This document shows, one piece after another, positions 34,660-43,223 of a stretch of 64,000 bases of DNA. The position numbers were made by a program, and so were the translations under genes. Position 1 is the stretch's first letter, and each line of letters opens with the position of its first letter. The notes under the pieces were generated by a model that did not search any database, was not told the origin of the DNA, and saw nothing but the letters and a program-made list of their open reading frames with translations. The stretch comes from an uncultured Oscillospiraceae bacterium (GTDB lineage: Bacteria > Bacillota > Clostridia > Oscillospirales > Ruminococcaceae), in contig UQBC01000004.1 in the NCBI GenBank assembly GCA_900539195.1, positions 59,907 through 123,906 of the forward strand. The letters are read 5' to 3'.

Positions 34660-35292
34660 ATGAAACCTGAAACGATAATCGTATTTATTTCGGCGGCGAT
34701 TGTACCGTATATGGTATGCGGGCTGAACCCTGCAATCGTAATGTCAAAGCTGATATATCACCGGGATATAAGGGAACTCGGCAGTAAAAATCCCGGTTTT
34801 ACAAATTTCAAACGTGTTTTCGGCGGAAAATATGCGTGGTTCGTTTTCCTGCTCGACATTCTGAAATCCTTTATAGTGTGCCTTGCGGCAGGCTTTGCAT
34901 TCGGAGCGGTCGGCGAAAATTTTCAGCTTGGCGCGGCTTATGCAGGGCTGTTTGCAATGCTTGGTCACTGCTTTCCTATATGGTATAAGTTCAACGGCGG
35001 AAAGGCATTTCTTGTAGCGGTCGGCTCAATCTGGCTTATCGACTGGAGAACGGCACTAATTGCAATGACTATAATGATGATACTTCTCTTCACAGTGAAG
35101 TTCATGTCACTGTCTGTTATCATTGCAGGTATTTCCTGCCCGATAACCCTTGCAATATTCGGTACGCCTCTTCCCGTGCTGATACTTTGCATTCTCTCGG
35201 TAGCACTTATGACATGGCGGCATAAAGAAAATATCAAGCGCCTTATCAAAGGAACAGAGCCGAAATTCTCACTGAAAAGCAAAAAAGCATAA
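34660..35292 (+). CDS. plsY: Glycerol-3-phosphate acyltransferase PlsY, atypical motif 1
   Basis: 210-residue membrane enzyme with five or so helices that moves the acyl group of acyl phosphate to glycerol 3-phosphate. Motif 2 is recognisable as GHCFPIWYKFNGGKA and motif 3 as HKENIKRLIKGTEPKF. Motif 1, usually GSGNIGATN, is here GSKNPGFTNFKRVFG, so this belongs to a divergent clade, yet Asn and Arg/Lys positions survive. The gene begins 2 bp after fakA with no good own RBS, so translation is probably coupled. Confidence 0.85.
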   Translation: MKPETIIVFISAAIVPYMVCGLNPAIVMSKLIYHRDIRELGSKNPGFTNFKRVFGGKYAWFVFLLDILKSFIVCLAAGFAFGAVGENFQLGAAYAGLFAMLGHCFPIWYKFNGGKAFLVAVGSIWLIDWRTALIAMTIMMILLFTVKFMSLSVIIAGISCPITLAIFGTPLPVLILCILSVALMTWRHKENIKRLIKGTEPKFSLKSKKA

Positions 35293-35335
35293 ATTTATAT
35301 GGAGCGTTGCAACATACACTCCGTTTTCTGTTTTC

Positions 35336-35364
35336 TTGACATTTCGCAATTTCGGTGCTACAAT
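35336..35364 (+). promoter_or_regulatory. Promoter for TPP riboswitch-thiT
   Basis: TTGACA (35336-35341) and TACAAT (35359-35364), 17-bp spacer, just before the riboswitch. Confidence 0.88.
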
Positions 35365-35377
35365 AATATCAGACTGA

Positions 35378-35452
35378 ATAGGGGAGCTTTTTGCTGAGAG
35401 GAAGTTCGGCTTCGACCCTTGACCTGATGCGGATAATGCCGCCGTAGGAATT
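35378..35452 (+). ncRNA. TPP (THI-box) riboswitch
   Basis: The leader reads ATAGGGGAGC, GCTGAGAG, then ACCCTTGACCTGATGC, GGATAATGCCG and CGTAGGAA, the conserved core of the thiamine pyrophosphate aptamer in the right order. A short internal hairpin (AAGTTCGGCTT) forms the P3 arm. A terminator follows at 35476, so high TPP should end transcription before thiT. Confidence 0.95.
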
Positions 35453-35475
35453 TCAACATATTTCTATAGCTCGTT

Positions 35476-35505
35476 ATCCCCGGCAGTTTCTGTCGGGGAT
35501 TTTTG
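35476..35505 (+). terminator. Terminator of the TPP riboswitch
   Basis: ATCCCCGGCA and TGTCGGGGAT form a 10-bp stem with one G-U pair and loop GTTTC, followed by TTTT. It is located between the aptamer and thiT. Confidence 0.9.
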
Positions 35506-35555
35506 CGTTTAACGCAAGGTATTCGGTTAAATTTATTTTAACGGAGGTTTTTCAG

Positions 35556-36140
35556 ATGAAAAACGAAAAAGTACTTACACTTGTAGAGGGAGCGGTAATG
35601 GTTGCGCTTGCTACCGTACTCAGCTTCATCAAAATCATCAATCTGCCGTGGGGCGGCTCGATAACGCTATTGTCGATGCTCCCTATAGTCATTTTCAGCC
35701 TTAAAAGAGGTATAGGCGCCGGACTTGCCGCTTCGTTTGTATTCTCGCTGATACAGTTCGGTCAGGGCTGTGCAGAAGGTCTTATGGGCTGGGGACTTAC
35801 TCCCGCCGCACTTATCGGTTGCATTCTTCTTGACTACATACTTGCGTTCACCGTGCTTGGTCTTGCCGGTATGTTCAGAAATCACGGAATACCCGGTATG
35901 ATAGGCGGCTCGGTACTTGCAATGGTACTGCGCCTTGTCTGCCACTACATAAGCGGAATGGTGATATTCGGCTCATTCGGGGAGCTGTGGAACGGTCTTA
36001 CGATAAACGAGCCGTGGCTGTACAGTCTTCTCTACAACGGCGCATATATGCTCCCTGAAATCGTATTTACAACAGTCGGCGTTGTGATACTGCTGAGCGT
36101 ACCGCAGATAAGAAAGCTTATAAAAACGTATAACACATAA
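35556..36140 (+). CDS. thiT: Energy-coupled thiamine transporter ThiT
   Basis: 194-residue membrane S-component with six helices. The N-terminal sequence VEGAVMVALATVLSFIKI and NLPWGGSITLLSMLPI (residues near 31-46) match the ThiT family, whose aromatic and acidic residues bind thiamine. It uses a shared ECF ATPase module found elsewhere. RBS ACGGAGG precedes the ATG, and the TPP riboswitch confirms the substrate. Confidence 0.95.
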   Translation: MKNEKVLTLVEGAVMVALATVLSFIKIINLPWGGSITLLSMLPIVIFSLKRGIGAGLAASFVFSLIQFGQGCAEGLMGWGLTPAALIGCILLDYILAFTVLGLAGMFRNHGIPGMIGGSVLAMVLRLVCHYISGMVIFGSFGELWNGLTINEPWLYSLLYNGAYMLPEIVFTTVGVVILLSVPQIRKLIKTYNT

Positions 36141-36142
36141 AA

Positions 36143-36172
36143 AATCCGCCCGTTAAAAGGCGGATTTCTTTT
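36143..36172 (+). terminator. Intrinsic terminator after thiT
   Basis: AATCCGCC (36143-36150) and GGCGGATT (36159-36166) pair perfectly, followed by TCTTTT, right after the thiT stop. Confidence 0.88.
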
Positions 36173-36335
36173 AGAACCTGTCTTCATAAGAAATGTGTGC
36201 GGATTTTCAAGCATAATTTTGTTGCATAGTAGGCAAAAATCCGCAGGCGGGCTTTCGCCCGGCAAGGATTTTTAACGCAGTCTGCGGCAAAATTTGCCGA
36301 AAAGACTTGCGCATATGCTTGTGAAGACGGGTTCT
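36173..36335. mobile_element. MITE-like 163-bp element with imperfect terminal inverted repeats
   Basis: AGAACCTGTCTTCATAAG (36173-36190) and CTTGTGAAGACGGGTTCT (36318-36335) are inverted repeats agreeing at 16 of 18 positions. Inside are nested palindromes: CAAGCATA/TATGCTTG, an AAAAATCC...GGATTTTT pair around GCGGGC/GCCCG, and CGGCAAAATTTGCCG. The whole RNA or DNA could fold into a branched cruciform. There is no transposase gene, so it would be non-autonomous. It sits neatly between the thiT terminator and the end of the AIM24-like gene. Confidence 0.6.
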
Positions 36336-36348
36336 TATATTCATCTCA

Positions 36349-37026
36349 TCATTTCGCCGTAGTGATAAACGGATTGATAGCCGCGGCAATTGCAGATGCC
36401 GGCATTGTCTGAAGCCATATTCTGCCGGGTCCCGTTACCTTGGTATTGAAGAAGCCCTCGCCCCCGAACAGCTTATTACCTATTCCCTTGACGCTCTCGA
36501 TGTCTATCGAAACGCCCTCGGTCATAGCCGCAAGATATCCCGTGTCAACAAGCATGGACTGTCCTGCCTGCAAATCGTATGTAATTACCGAGCCGTCAAT
36601 TTCAAGGAACACCATACCGGTGCCCTCGAACTTCTGCATTATGAAGCCCTCGCCGCCGAAGAAACCGCTTCCGAGCCTTCTTTGGAAATGTATGCTCATA
36701 TTCACGCTCATCTCTGCCGCAAGGAATGCGCTCTTCTGTGCTATAACAGCGCCCTGCGACACGTCCATTGCAAGTATCTCACCGGGAAAGCTTGACGCAA
36801 ACGCTATCTGTCCGGGTGCGCCCTGCGCAGTGTATATATTCTGAAACATTGACTCGCCGGAGAACATCCTGGACATTGCCTTACCGAAACTGCCACCCGC
36901 ATTCGTTGACATCTGCATATTCGGCGTCATCCAGCTCATACCGCCCTTTTCGGTATATATGGATTCGCCCGCACCGATATTGCATATTACGACAGGCAGC
37001 GGAGTACCCTTGATCTCATACTGCAT
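36349..37026 (-). CDS. TIGR00266/AIM24 family protein
   Basis: 225-residue cytosolic beta-rich protein with repeated Gly motifs SGFFGGEGFIMQKFEG and KLFGGEGFFNTKVTG and the N-terminal GGMSWMTPN. This double-psi or trimeric beta-roll family (AIM24-like) is widespread in bacteria and has no firm function. An upstream open stretch of 41 codons lacks an RBS; CGGAGG 8 nt before the ATG at 37026 decides the start. It has its own promoter and faces the divergent degV gene. Confidence 0.88.
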   Translation of the reverse strand: MQYEIKGTPLPVVICNIGAGESIYTEKGGMSWMTPNMQMSTNAGGSFGKAMSRMFSGESMFQNIYTAQGAPGQIAFASSFPGEILAMDVSQGAVIAQKSAFLAAEMSVNMSIHFQRRLGSGFFGGEGFIMQKFEGTGMVFLEIDGSVITYDLQAGQSMLVDTGYLAAMTEGVSIDIESVKGIGNKLFGGEGFFNTKVTGPGRIWLQTMPASAIAAAINPFITTAK

Positions 37027-37056
37027 AAAAATTACCTCCGAAAATTTTTTACCATT

Positions 37057-37085
37057 ATAATACCATATTTTTATTGAAAGGTCAA
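37057..37085 (-). promoter_or_regulatory. Promoter for the AIM24-like gene
   Basis: TTGACC (37085-37080) and TATTAT (37062-37057), 17-bp spacer on the minus strand, 30 bp before the ATG. Confidence 0.6.
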
Positions 37086-37133
37086 GCATTTTATATAATT
37101 TCGATAAATTTCTGCTTATGCATAATAAAACTA

Positions 37134-37162
37134 TTGCCGTTTCGTACAAAATATGATATACT
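37134..37162 (+). promoter_or_regulatory. Promoter for the second degV gene
   Basis: TTGCCG (37134-37139) and TATACT (37157-37162), 17-bp spacer, 43 bp before the ATG at 37206. Confidence 0.6.
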
Positions 37163-37205
37163 TATTTTAATCAAAATTAACATCTTCAGTGAAAGGAACA
37201 TAGCT

Positions 37206-38048
37206 ATGAATATAAAAATCACAGCCGACAGCACCTGCGACCTCTCAAAGGAGCTGGTCGAAAAGTACAACATTACAATTCTTCCGCTTTACATTGTCAA
37301 GGACGGCAAATCCTACAAGGATGGACTTGAAATTACCCCAAAGGATATTTTTGACCATGTAAAAGCAGGAGGTGCATTGACTTCTACCGCCGCAGTGAAT
37401 GTAGCCGACTATGTCGATTCATTCACACCTCTCAGCAAGGAATACGACGCAGTCATCCACGTTGATATCAGCGCCGAATTTTCGAGCTGTTACCAGAATG
37501 CCTGCATTGCCGCTGAAAATTTCGACAACGTGTATATCATCGACAGCCGCAACCTTTCAACAGGCAGCGGACTTATAGTGCTCAGGGCTGCAGAGATGGC
37601 GCAGGCAGGCGAAGCTCCGGAGGATATTGTAAAGGCTTTGAACGCTCTTACAGCAAAAGTTGAAGCAAGCTTTGTAATAGAAAAGCTGGATTTTCTGCGT
37701 AAAGGCGGCAGATGCTCTACGCTTGCGGCACTGGGCGCTAACCTTCTTTCGCTCCGTCCCTGCATAGAAGTAAAGGACGGCAAAATGGTTGTCGGCAAGA
37801 AATACAGAGGTAAATATTCCGCCTGCATAGAAAAATATATCACTGAGCGCCTGTCAGACAGAGATGACATTGATTACAAGCGCATATTCATCACCCACTC
37901 ACCCAGTGATAAAGAGATAATCGATATAGCCCATAAGGCAGTGAAGAAGCTCGGAAAGTTTGAAGAGATACTTGAAACCGATGCAGGCTGTACAGTTTGC
38001 AGTCACTGCGGACCAAACACTCTCGGCGTACTTTTCATAAGAAAGTAA
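37206..38048 (+). CDS. DegV family fatty acid-binding protein, second copy
   Basis: 280-residue FakB-like protein: KITADSTCDLSKELVEKY at the N-terminus, DISAEFSSCYQNA ligand loop, LRKGGRCS, and C-terminal CSHCGPNTLGVLF. It should bind a fatty acid for the FakA encoded at 33 kb; bacteria often carry several FakBs with different chain preference. The upstream frame is open, but AAAGGA before the ATG at 37206 sets the start. It stands alone behind its own promoter, 84 bp before rubrerythrin. Confidence 0.9.
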   Translation: MNIKITADSTCDLSKELVEKYNITILPLYIVKDGKSYKDGLEITPKDIFDHVKAGGALTSTAAVNVADYVDSFTPLSKEYDAVIHVDISAEFSSCYQNACIAAENFDNVYIIDSRNLSTGSGLIVLRAAEMAQAGEAPEDIVKALNALTAKVEASFVIEKLDFLRKGGRCSTLAALGANLLSLRPCIEVKDGKMVVGKKYRGKYSACIEKYITERLSDRDDIDYKRIFITHSPSDKEIIDIAHKAVKKLGKFEEILETDAGCTVCSHCGPNTLGVLFIRK

Positions 38049-38132
38049 TTTTTCCCTGCAAAGCAAAATTTGAATAAATATTCTCCTTTTCTTCGGTTAC
38101 AATAACGGTAACTAAAGCAAAGGAGATTTTTT

Positions 38133-38675
38133 ATGCAGTTATCCGAGTCAAAAACACTTGAAAACCTGAAAACCGCATTCACAAACGAAGCGGCGGCAAT
38201 GGTACGCTATGAAATATATGCCGACAATGCAAAAGCCGACGGTGACGAAGAAATATCACAGGTATTCCGCACCACTGCCAACAACGAAAGGGCTCACGCA
38301 GAGCTTTGGTTCGGGCTTATTTTCACAGGTATACCGAAAACCGCCGAAGCGCTTGAAAAAGCCGCCCACGGCGAAAACTACGAATGGACGCAGATGTATA
38401 AGGAATATGCCGAAACCGCAAGGCAGGAAGGTCTTGACAATATAGCTGACCTATTTGAGCGTGTCGGCGCTATCGAAAAAGATCACGAAAGCCGCTTCAA
38501 CACATTTGCTAAAATGCTCTCTGACGGAAGCATACGTTCTTCTTCAGGCGAAACGGTGTGGCTCTGCCGCAACTGCGGATATATCCACTGCGGCACTACC
38601 CCTCCGGAATACTGTCCTGTCTGCCGCAGACCGAAGGGTTATTTTCAGCGAAAGGAAGACAGCAGGTTATCGTAG
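38133..38675 (+). CDS. rbr: Rubrerythrin
   Basis: 180-residue cytosolic peroxidase of anaerobes. The N-terminal four-helix bundle has the di-iron ligands E19, E52 and H55 (NNERAHAE), the E91/E94 region and E115/H118 (EKDHESRF). The C-terminal rubredoxin-like domain has two Cys pairs, CRNCGY and CPVC. It reduces hydrogen peroxide using electrons from rubredoxin or NAD(P)H reductases. AAGGAG precedes the ATG; the next gene starts 3 bp after the stop, making an apparent stress operon with hcp. Confidence 0.95.
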   Translation: MQLSESKTLENLKTAFTNEAAAMVRYEIYADNAKADGDEEISQVFRTTANNERAHAELWFGLIFTGIPKTAEALEKAAHGENYEWTQMYKEYAETARQEGLDNIADLFERVGAIEKDHESRFNTFAKMLSDGSIRSSSGETVWLCRNCGYIHCGTTPPEYCPVCRRPKGYFQRKEDSRLS

Positions 38676-38678
38676 CCT

Positions 38679-39659
38679 ATGAAAAAGATAGCATTTTTCG
38701 ATGCAAAGCCATATGACAAAGCGTCATTTGATAACGTCAATACCGGATATGAGATGATATACATCGAGTCAAAGCTGAATTACCGTACTGCGGTAATGGC
38801 TAAAGGTTGTGAAGCAGTCTGTGCATTTGTCAATGACGATATTGACAGAAGAACCGTTGACACGCTGTGTGACGGCGGTACAAAGATAATAGCAATGCGA
38901 AGTGCAGGCTACAGCAACATTGACCCGAAAGCGGCGCAGGGCAGGATAAAGATAGTAAGGGTGCCTGCTTACTCACCCTATGCCGTTGCAGAGCACGCAA
39001 TGGCTCTTCTCCTCTCGCTCAACCGAAAGATACACCGTGCTTATATCCGCGTGCGCGACTTCAATTTCAATATAGCGGGCTTCACAGGTTTCGACCTGCA
39101 CGGCAAAACCGCAGGCATAATCGGTACAGGTAAGATAGGCAGAGCATTTATAGATATCTGTCACGGTTTTGGTATGGATGTACTGGCTTATGACCCATAC
39201 CCTGCAAAGGACATTGATTTCATCTACACTGATCTCGATACGCTGTATGCCAACAGCGATGTAATATCACTTCACTGTCCGCTTACCGACAAGAACAGGC
39301 GAATGCTTGATAAAAGTGCCTTTTCCAAGATGAAAAACGATGTATTTATAATCAACACTTCAAGAGGCGCACTTATCGACAGCACTGCCCTGCTTGACGC
39401 ACTGAACAGCGGAAAGATAAGAGGTGCGGGGCTTGACGTATACGAGGAGGAAGGCAACTTTTTCTTTGAGGATATGTCGGATACGATAATAAAGGACGAT
39501 GTGCTCGCCCTGCTTATTTCACGCCCGAATGTACTGCTCACTTCTCATCAGGCTTTTCTCACCCGTGAAGCACTGCGCAATATCGCAGTAACCACATACG
39601 AGAACCTTGACGCATTCTTTGCGGGAAAGCCACTTGTAAATGAAGTAAAAATAAAATAA
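38679..39659 (+). CDS. D-2-hydroxyacid dehydrogenase, probable D-lactate dehydrogenase
   Basis: 326-residue NAD-dependent enzyme. Rossmann motif GTGKIGRAFIDICHGFGMDVLAYDP in the middle; catalytic Arg in NTSRGALIDS, Glu in GLDVYEEE, and His in LLTSHQAFLTREAL. The last pattern is characteristic of fermentative D-lactate dehydrogenases (LdhA/VanH branch). It lies 3 bp after rbr and 20 bp before hcp, which suggests use for redox balance in stress. Confidence 0.88.
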   Translation: MKKIAFFDAKPYDKASFDNVNTGYEMIYIESKLNYRTAVMAKGCEAVCAFVNDDIDRRTVDTLCDGGTKIIAMRSAGYSNIDPKAAQGRIKIVRVPAYSPYAVAEHAMALLLSLNRKIHRAYIRVRDFNFNIAGFTGFDLHGKTAGIIGTGKIGRAFIDICHGFGMDVLAYDPYPAKDIDFIYTDLDTLYANSDVISLHCPLTDKNRRMLDKSAFSKMKNDVFIINTSRGALIDSTALLDALNSGKIRGAGLDVYEEEGNFFFEDMSDTIIKDDVLALLISRPNVLLTSHQAFLTREALRNIAVTTYENLDAFFAGKPLVNEVKIK

Positions 39660-39679
39660 CGCTACCCGGAGGTAAACTA

Positions 39680-41251
39680 ATGACTGACGAAATGTTCTGT
39701 TTTCAGTGCCAGCAGACGGCACACAACGAAAAATGCAACGGTAAGGCAGGTGTCTGCGGCAAGAAAAGCGACACCGCAAAGGCACAGGACGAGCTTATCG
39801 GCGCTCTTATAGGACTTGCAAAAGCCGCAGAATACGGCGCACCCACCGACTGCACCGACCGTCTTGTCCTGAAAGGTCTGTTCACGACGATCACCAACGT
39901 AAACTTCAATACCCATACGGTAAAGGAGCTTACGGCTGAGGTCAAGGACGAGAAACGCAGAATATACAAGAACCATGTTGACGACTATGAGCTGTCAAGG
40001 CTATGGGAAGCCGGCGAAGATATCCGTTCACTGAAATCACTTATCCTGTTCGGCATCAAGGGTATGGCGGCATACGCTTATCACGCTCTTGCACTCGGTA
40101 AAACCGACAGCGAGGTAAACGCTTTCTTCTATATGGCGCTCAGGGCGATAGAGGGCGAAAACAACCCGGATAAGCTGTTAAGACTTGTGCTTAAGACAGG
40201 TGAAGTCAATTTTAAGTGTATGGCTCTGCTTGACAACGCAAACACCGAAAGCTACGGCGATCCGGTGCCGACCGTTGTTCCGCTGACGATAGAAAAAGGT
40301 CCTTTTATCGTTGTCAGCGGTCATGATATGCACGATATGGAGCTCCTGCTCCAGCAAACCGAGGGCAAGGGTATAAACATCTATACCCACAGCGAAATGC
40401 TCCCCGCACACGGCTATCCCGGACTTAAAAAGTATAAACATTTAAAAGGCAACTTCGGCACAGGCTGGCAGAACCAGCAGTCGGAATTTCACAACATTCC
40501 CGCTCCGATACTGTTCACCACAAACTGTATTATGCCGGTAAGGCAGAGCTACAGCGACAGAGTGTTCACGACCTCTGTCGTGTCTTACCCAGAGCTTGTC
40601 CACATAGGCGACGACAAGGATTTTTCACCCGTTATAGCAAAAGCGCTTGAATGCGGCGGCTATGATGAGGACAAGGAAATGACCGGTATGAACGGCGGTC
40701 ACACCGTTATGACCGGCTTTGCTCATAATGCCGTATTATCAAGAGCCGATGAAATAGTAGCGCTTGTAAAGCAGGGAAGGATAAAGCACTTCTTCCTTAT
40801 CGGCGGCTGTGACGGCGCAAGTCCGAGCAGAAGCTACTATACCGACTTTGCAAAGGCTACACCGCCGGATACGCTTATTTTAACGCTTGCCTGCGGAAAG
40901 TACCGTATAAACGACCTTGACCTCGGCACAATTGACGGCATACCGAGAATACTCGACTGCGGACAATGCAATGACGCATACAGCGCAATAAGGATAGCGC
41001 TTGCGCTTGCAGACGCTTTCGGCTGTTCTGTAAACGACCTGCCGCTGACGCTTGTTCTGTCGTGGTATGAGCAGAAAGCCGTCTGCATACTGCTGACGCT
41101 TCTATATCTCGGCATAAAGAATATTTTACTGGGTCCTACTCTGCCTGCATTTATTTCTCCGGGAGTGCTTGATGTGCTTGTGAAGAACTACAATATCACG
41201 CCGACCGACAACCCCGAAAGCGACCTTGCAAAAGCGCTCGGCAGAAAATAA
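39680..41251 (+). CDS. hcp: Hydroxylamine reductase (hybrid-cluster protein)
   Basis: 523-residue iron-sulfur protein. The N-terminal cysteine motif FCFQCQQTAHNEKC...GVCG matches the strict-anaerobe class (CX2C...CX5C) that binds a 4Fe-4S cluster. Downstream are the hybrid-cluster ligands, including NCIMP, the segment GGCDGA and DCGQCNDAY. Hcp reduces NO or hydroxylamine and takes part in protein S-nitrosation control. RBS CGGAGG precedes the ATG. Third gene of the rbr-dehydrogenase-hcp group. Confidence 0.95.
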   Translation: MTDEMFCFQCQQTAHNEKCNGKAGVCGKKSDTAKAQDELIGALIGLAKAAEYGAPTDCTDRLVLKGLFTTITNVNFNTHTVKELTAEVKDEKRRIYKNHVDDYELSRLWEAGEDIRSLKSLILFGIKGMAAYAYHALALGKTDSEVNAFFYMALRAIEGENNPDKLLRLVLKTGEVNFKCMALLDNANTESYGDPVPTVVPLTIEKGPFIVVSGHDMHDMELLLQQTEGKGINIYTHSEMLPAHGYPGLKKYKHLKGNFGTGWQNQQSEFHNIPAPILFTTNCIMPVRQSYSDRVFTTSVVSYPELVHIGDDKDFSPVIAKALECGGYDEDKEMTGMNGGHTVMTGFAHNAVLSRADEIVALVKQGRIKHFFLIGGCDGASPSRSYYTDFAKATPPDTLILTLACGKYRINDLDLGTIDGIPRILDCGQCNDAYSAIRIALALADAFGCSVNDLPLTLVLSWYEQKAVCILLTLLYLGIKNILLGPTLPAFISPGVLDVLVKNYNITPTDNPESDLAKALGRK

Positions 41252-41285
41252 TCACACAAAAATATAAAAATAGTCACACTATAGG

Positions 41286-41314
41286 TATTGCTTTTTCACT
41301 TCCGCTGTTATAAT
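41286..41314 (+). promoter_or_regulatory. Possible promoter for the cytosolic GH5 gene
   Basis: TATAAT at 41309-41314 is clear. The -35 is weak: TATTGC at 17 bp or TTGCTT at 15 bp. It is 70 bp before the ATG. Confidence 0.4.
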
Positions 41315-41383
41315 TAAGGTGCAAACTAAAGAAAAAAGCAGGGCTTTCCCTGCCCACACTATAACTATGACGGAGAAAAAACT

Positions 41384-42409
41384 ATGCGAAACTTTGACGG
41401 ATTTTATAAAGGTATTGACCTCGGCGGCTGGATATCACAATGCGGCAAGAATTATAACGATGAGCACTACTCGACATTCATCACTGAAAAGGATATCGAA
41501 AAGATAGCCTCTATGGGACTTGACCACGTTCGTATGCCTGTTGACTACAACGTGATCCAGACGGAAGACGGAAAGCTTATCGAAAGCGGAATGGCTTATA
41601 TTGAAAACTGTGTGAACTGGTGCAAAAAGCACGGTCTTAACATTGTGATCGATCTGCACAAAACCTGCGGATATATATTTGACGACCCGACATATTGCGG
41701 ATTTTTCGCGAACGAAAAATTACAGGATCAGTTTGTATATCTATGGCAGGAAATAGCAAAGCGCTACGGCAACGATGAGCATATAGCATTTGAATTGCTC
41801 AACGAGATCACAAGCGCAGATTTTACAGAGCCGTGGAACAAGATAGCAAGCCGCACCGTAAAGGAAATAAGAAAGATCGCGCCCGATACAAAGATAGTTA
41901 TCGGCGGTATCTTCAACTCAAGCATCTATGGACTGACAAAGCTTGACATTCCGTGGGACGAAAACATTGTGCTGACTTTCCACTGCTACAATCCGCTTGT
42001 TTTCACTCATCAGGGTGCCGGCTGGGTAGATCGCCTTGATAAGTCATACCGCACGACATTTCCTGCAACTGCTGAAAAACTTCTTGCTGACAGCAGGAAA
42101 TACTTCGGCGAGGATTTTGCTTCAGACTTTAACGGCATAACAGGTATGATAGACAGCAGTTTCTTTGTAAAGATGTTCGGCGATGCCATAAATGTTGCCG
42201 AAAAGCTTGATCTTCCTCTTTACTGCGGTGAATACGGAGTTATAGATCAGGCTGACACAGAGGGTACTCTGAACTGGTTCAGACTGATACACGAGGCATT
42301 TGAAAAGCATCATATTGCCCGTGCTGTATGGTCGTACAAAGAGATGGACTTTGGCATAACAGACGCACACTATGCGCCGATTTACGATGAGCTTATAAAA
42401 TTGCTGTAA
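41384..42409 (+). CDS. Glycoside hydrolase family 5, cytosolic
   Basis: 341-residue TIM-barrel glycosidase. Catalytic acid/base E141 in FELLNEIT and nucleophile E283 in YCGEYGV; family residues HVRMPVDYN and VLTFHCYNP are present. There is no signal peptide or transmembrane segment, so it works inside the cell, probably on short beta-glucan, cello- or manno-oligosaccharides brought in by transporters. RBS ACGGAGA precedes the ATG. A strong terminator follows. The specific subfamily and substrate cannot be fixed by reading alone. Confidence 0.9.
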   Translation: MRNFDGFYKGIDLGGWISQCGKNYNDEHYSTFITEKDIEKIASMGLDHVRMPVDYNVIQTEDGKLIESGMAYIENCVNWCKKHGLNIVIDLHKTCGYIFDDPTYCGFFANEKLQDQFVYLWQEIAKRYGNDEHIAFELLNEITSADFTEPWNKIASRTVKEIRKIAPDTKIVIGGIFNSSIYGLTKLDIPWDENIVLTFHCYNPLVFTHQGAGWVDRLDKSYRTTFPATAEKLLADSRKYFGEDFASDFNGITGMIDSSFFVKMFGDAINVAEKLDLPLYCGEYGVIDQADTEGTLNWFRLIHEAFEKHHIARAVWSYKEMDFGITDAHYAPIYDELIKLL

Positions 42410-42420
42410 TCAATGATCAG

Positions 42421-42452
42421 GAGCCCGGGGATCTCTCCCCGGGCTCTGTTTA
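42421..42452 (+). terminator. Intrinsic terminator after the cytosolic GH5 gene
   Basis: GAGCCCGGGG (42421-42430) and CCCCGGGCTC (42437-42446) form a perfect 10-bp stem, followed by TGTTTATAT. Confidence 0.85.
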
Positions 42453-42500
42453 TATATTTCTCAAATCGGATCGGATTGTATCACAGCTATACGCAGTAAT

Positions 42501-43223
42501 TCAGCCTTTCAGCAATTTTTCCCTTTCACGGTAATCGGGCATGAATTTTGCCAGCTCTGCATAAAACCGTGCACTGTGATTTGCCTGCAAGAAGTGAGTA
42601 AATTCGTGTGCGACTACATATTCTGCGGCGGCAAACGGATATTCCATCAGGTGAACATTGAATGTAAGTATTCCCTTTGACGGTATACAGCTTCCCCACC
42701 TTGAGCGCATATCCTTCACCTTTATCACAGGAAATTTAATTCCGAGCGAGCGGTAGTATTCATCATATGCCGCCTTGCACAGCAGTATCATTATCTCAAG
42801 GCACTGTGCCTTTAGCCAAGTAATGTACACCTTATATTTAAGCTCATAGTTGTCGATATCCGTTACCGACAGCGTTATGTTTCCGTCCTTATCGGTAACG
42901 GAATTTCGTGTTGCCTTAAGCACATACAGCGTGCGTTCTCTCCCGAGTATCAGCAGCTTTTCTCCGCCCACAAACTGCATTTTGCCCTTGACACTGCGCT
43001 CACTGTACTTATCGATCGCCGACAGGATAAAATCTGACTTTTTCTTCATAAAGCGCTCGATAACGGCAATTGTCACGGCGTTAGACGCCGAAACGTGTAC
43101 CGAGCCGTCAGGCTTTATCCTTAGGTTTATGTTTTTCACTTTCTTGCGGGTAAGCTCATAGACGATCTTTCTGTCACTGATTGTTACAGTGTGGGTTACA
43201 CTGCGGTTTGTGCCTGATGTCAC
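42501..43223 (-). CDS. YgjP-like zinc metallopeptidase-domain protein
   Basis: 240-residue cytosolic protein of the DUF45/YgjP (SprT-like) family. The conserved RSRWGSC (173-179) and the zinc motif HEFTH (206-210) with third His in NHSARFY (H216) are intact. The N-terminal half has beta-rich R/K-rich segments such as RKKVKNINLRIKPDG. Its substrate is unknown; homologues occur with restriction or stress genes but there is none here. The start overlaps the end of the carbon-nitrogen hydrolase gene by 4 nt, implying coupled translation. Confidence 0.88.
   Translation of the reverse strand: MTSGTNRSVTHTVTISDRKIVYELTRKKVKNINLRIKPDGSVHVSASNAVTIAVIERFMKKKSDFILSAIDKYSERSVKGKMQFVGGEKLLILGRERTLYVLKATRNSVTDKDGNITLSVTDIDNYELKYKVYITWLKAQCLEIMILLCKAAYDEYYRSLGIKFPVIKVKDMRSRWGSCIPSKGILTFNVHLMEYPFAAAEYVVAHEFTHFLQANHSARFYAELAKFMPDYREREKLLKG

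Noticed and set aside
36032..36389. Short open frames inside the 163-bp element
   Set aside because: They run through palindromic repeat DNA and lack start signals.
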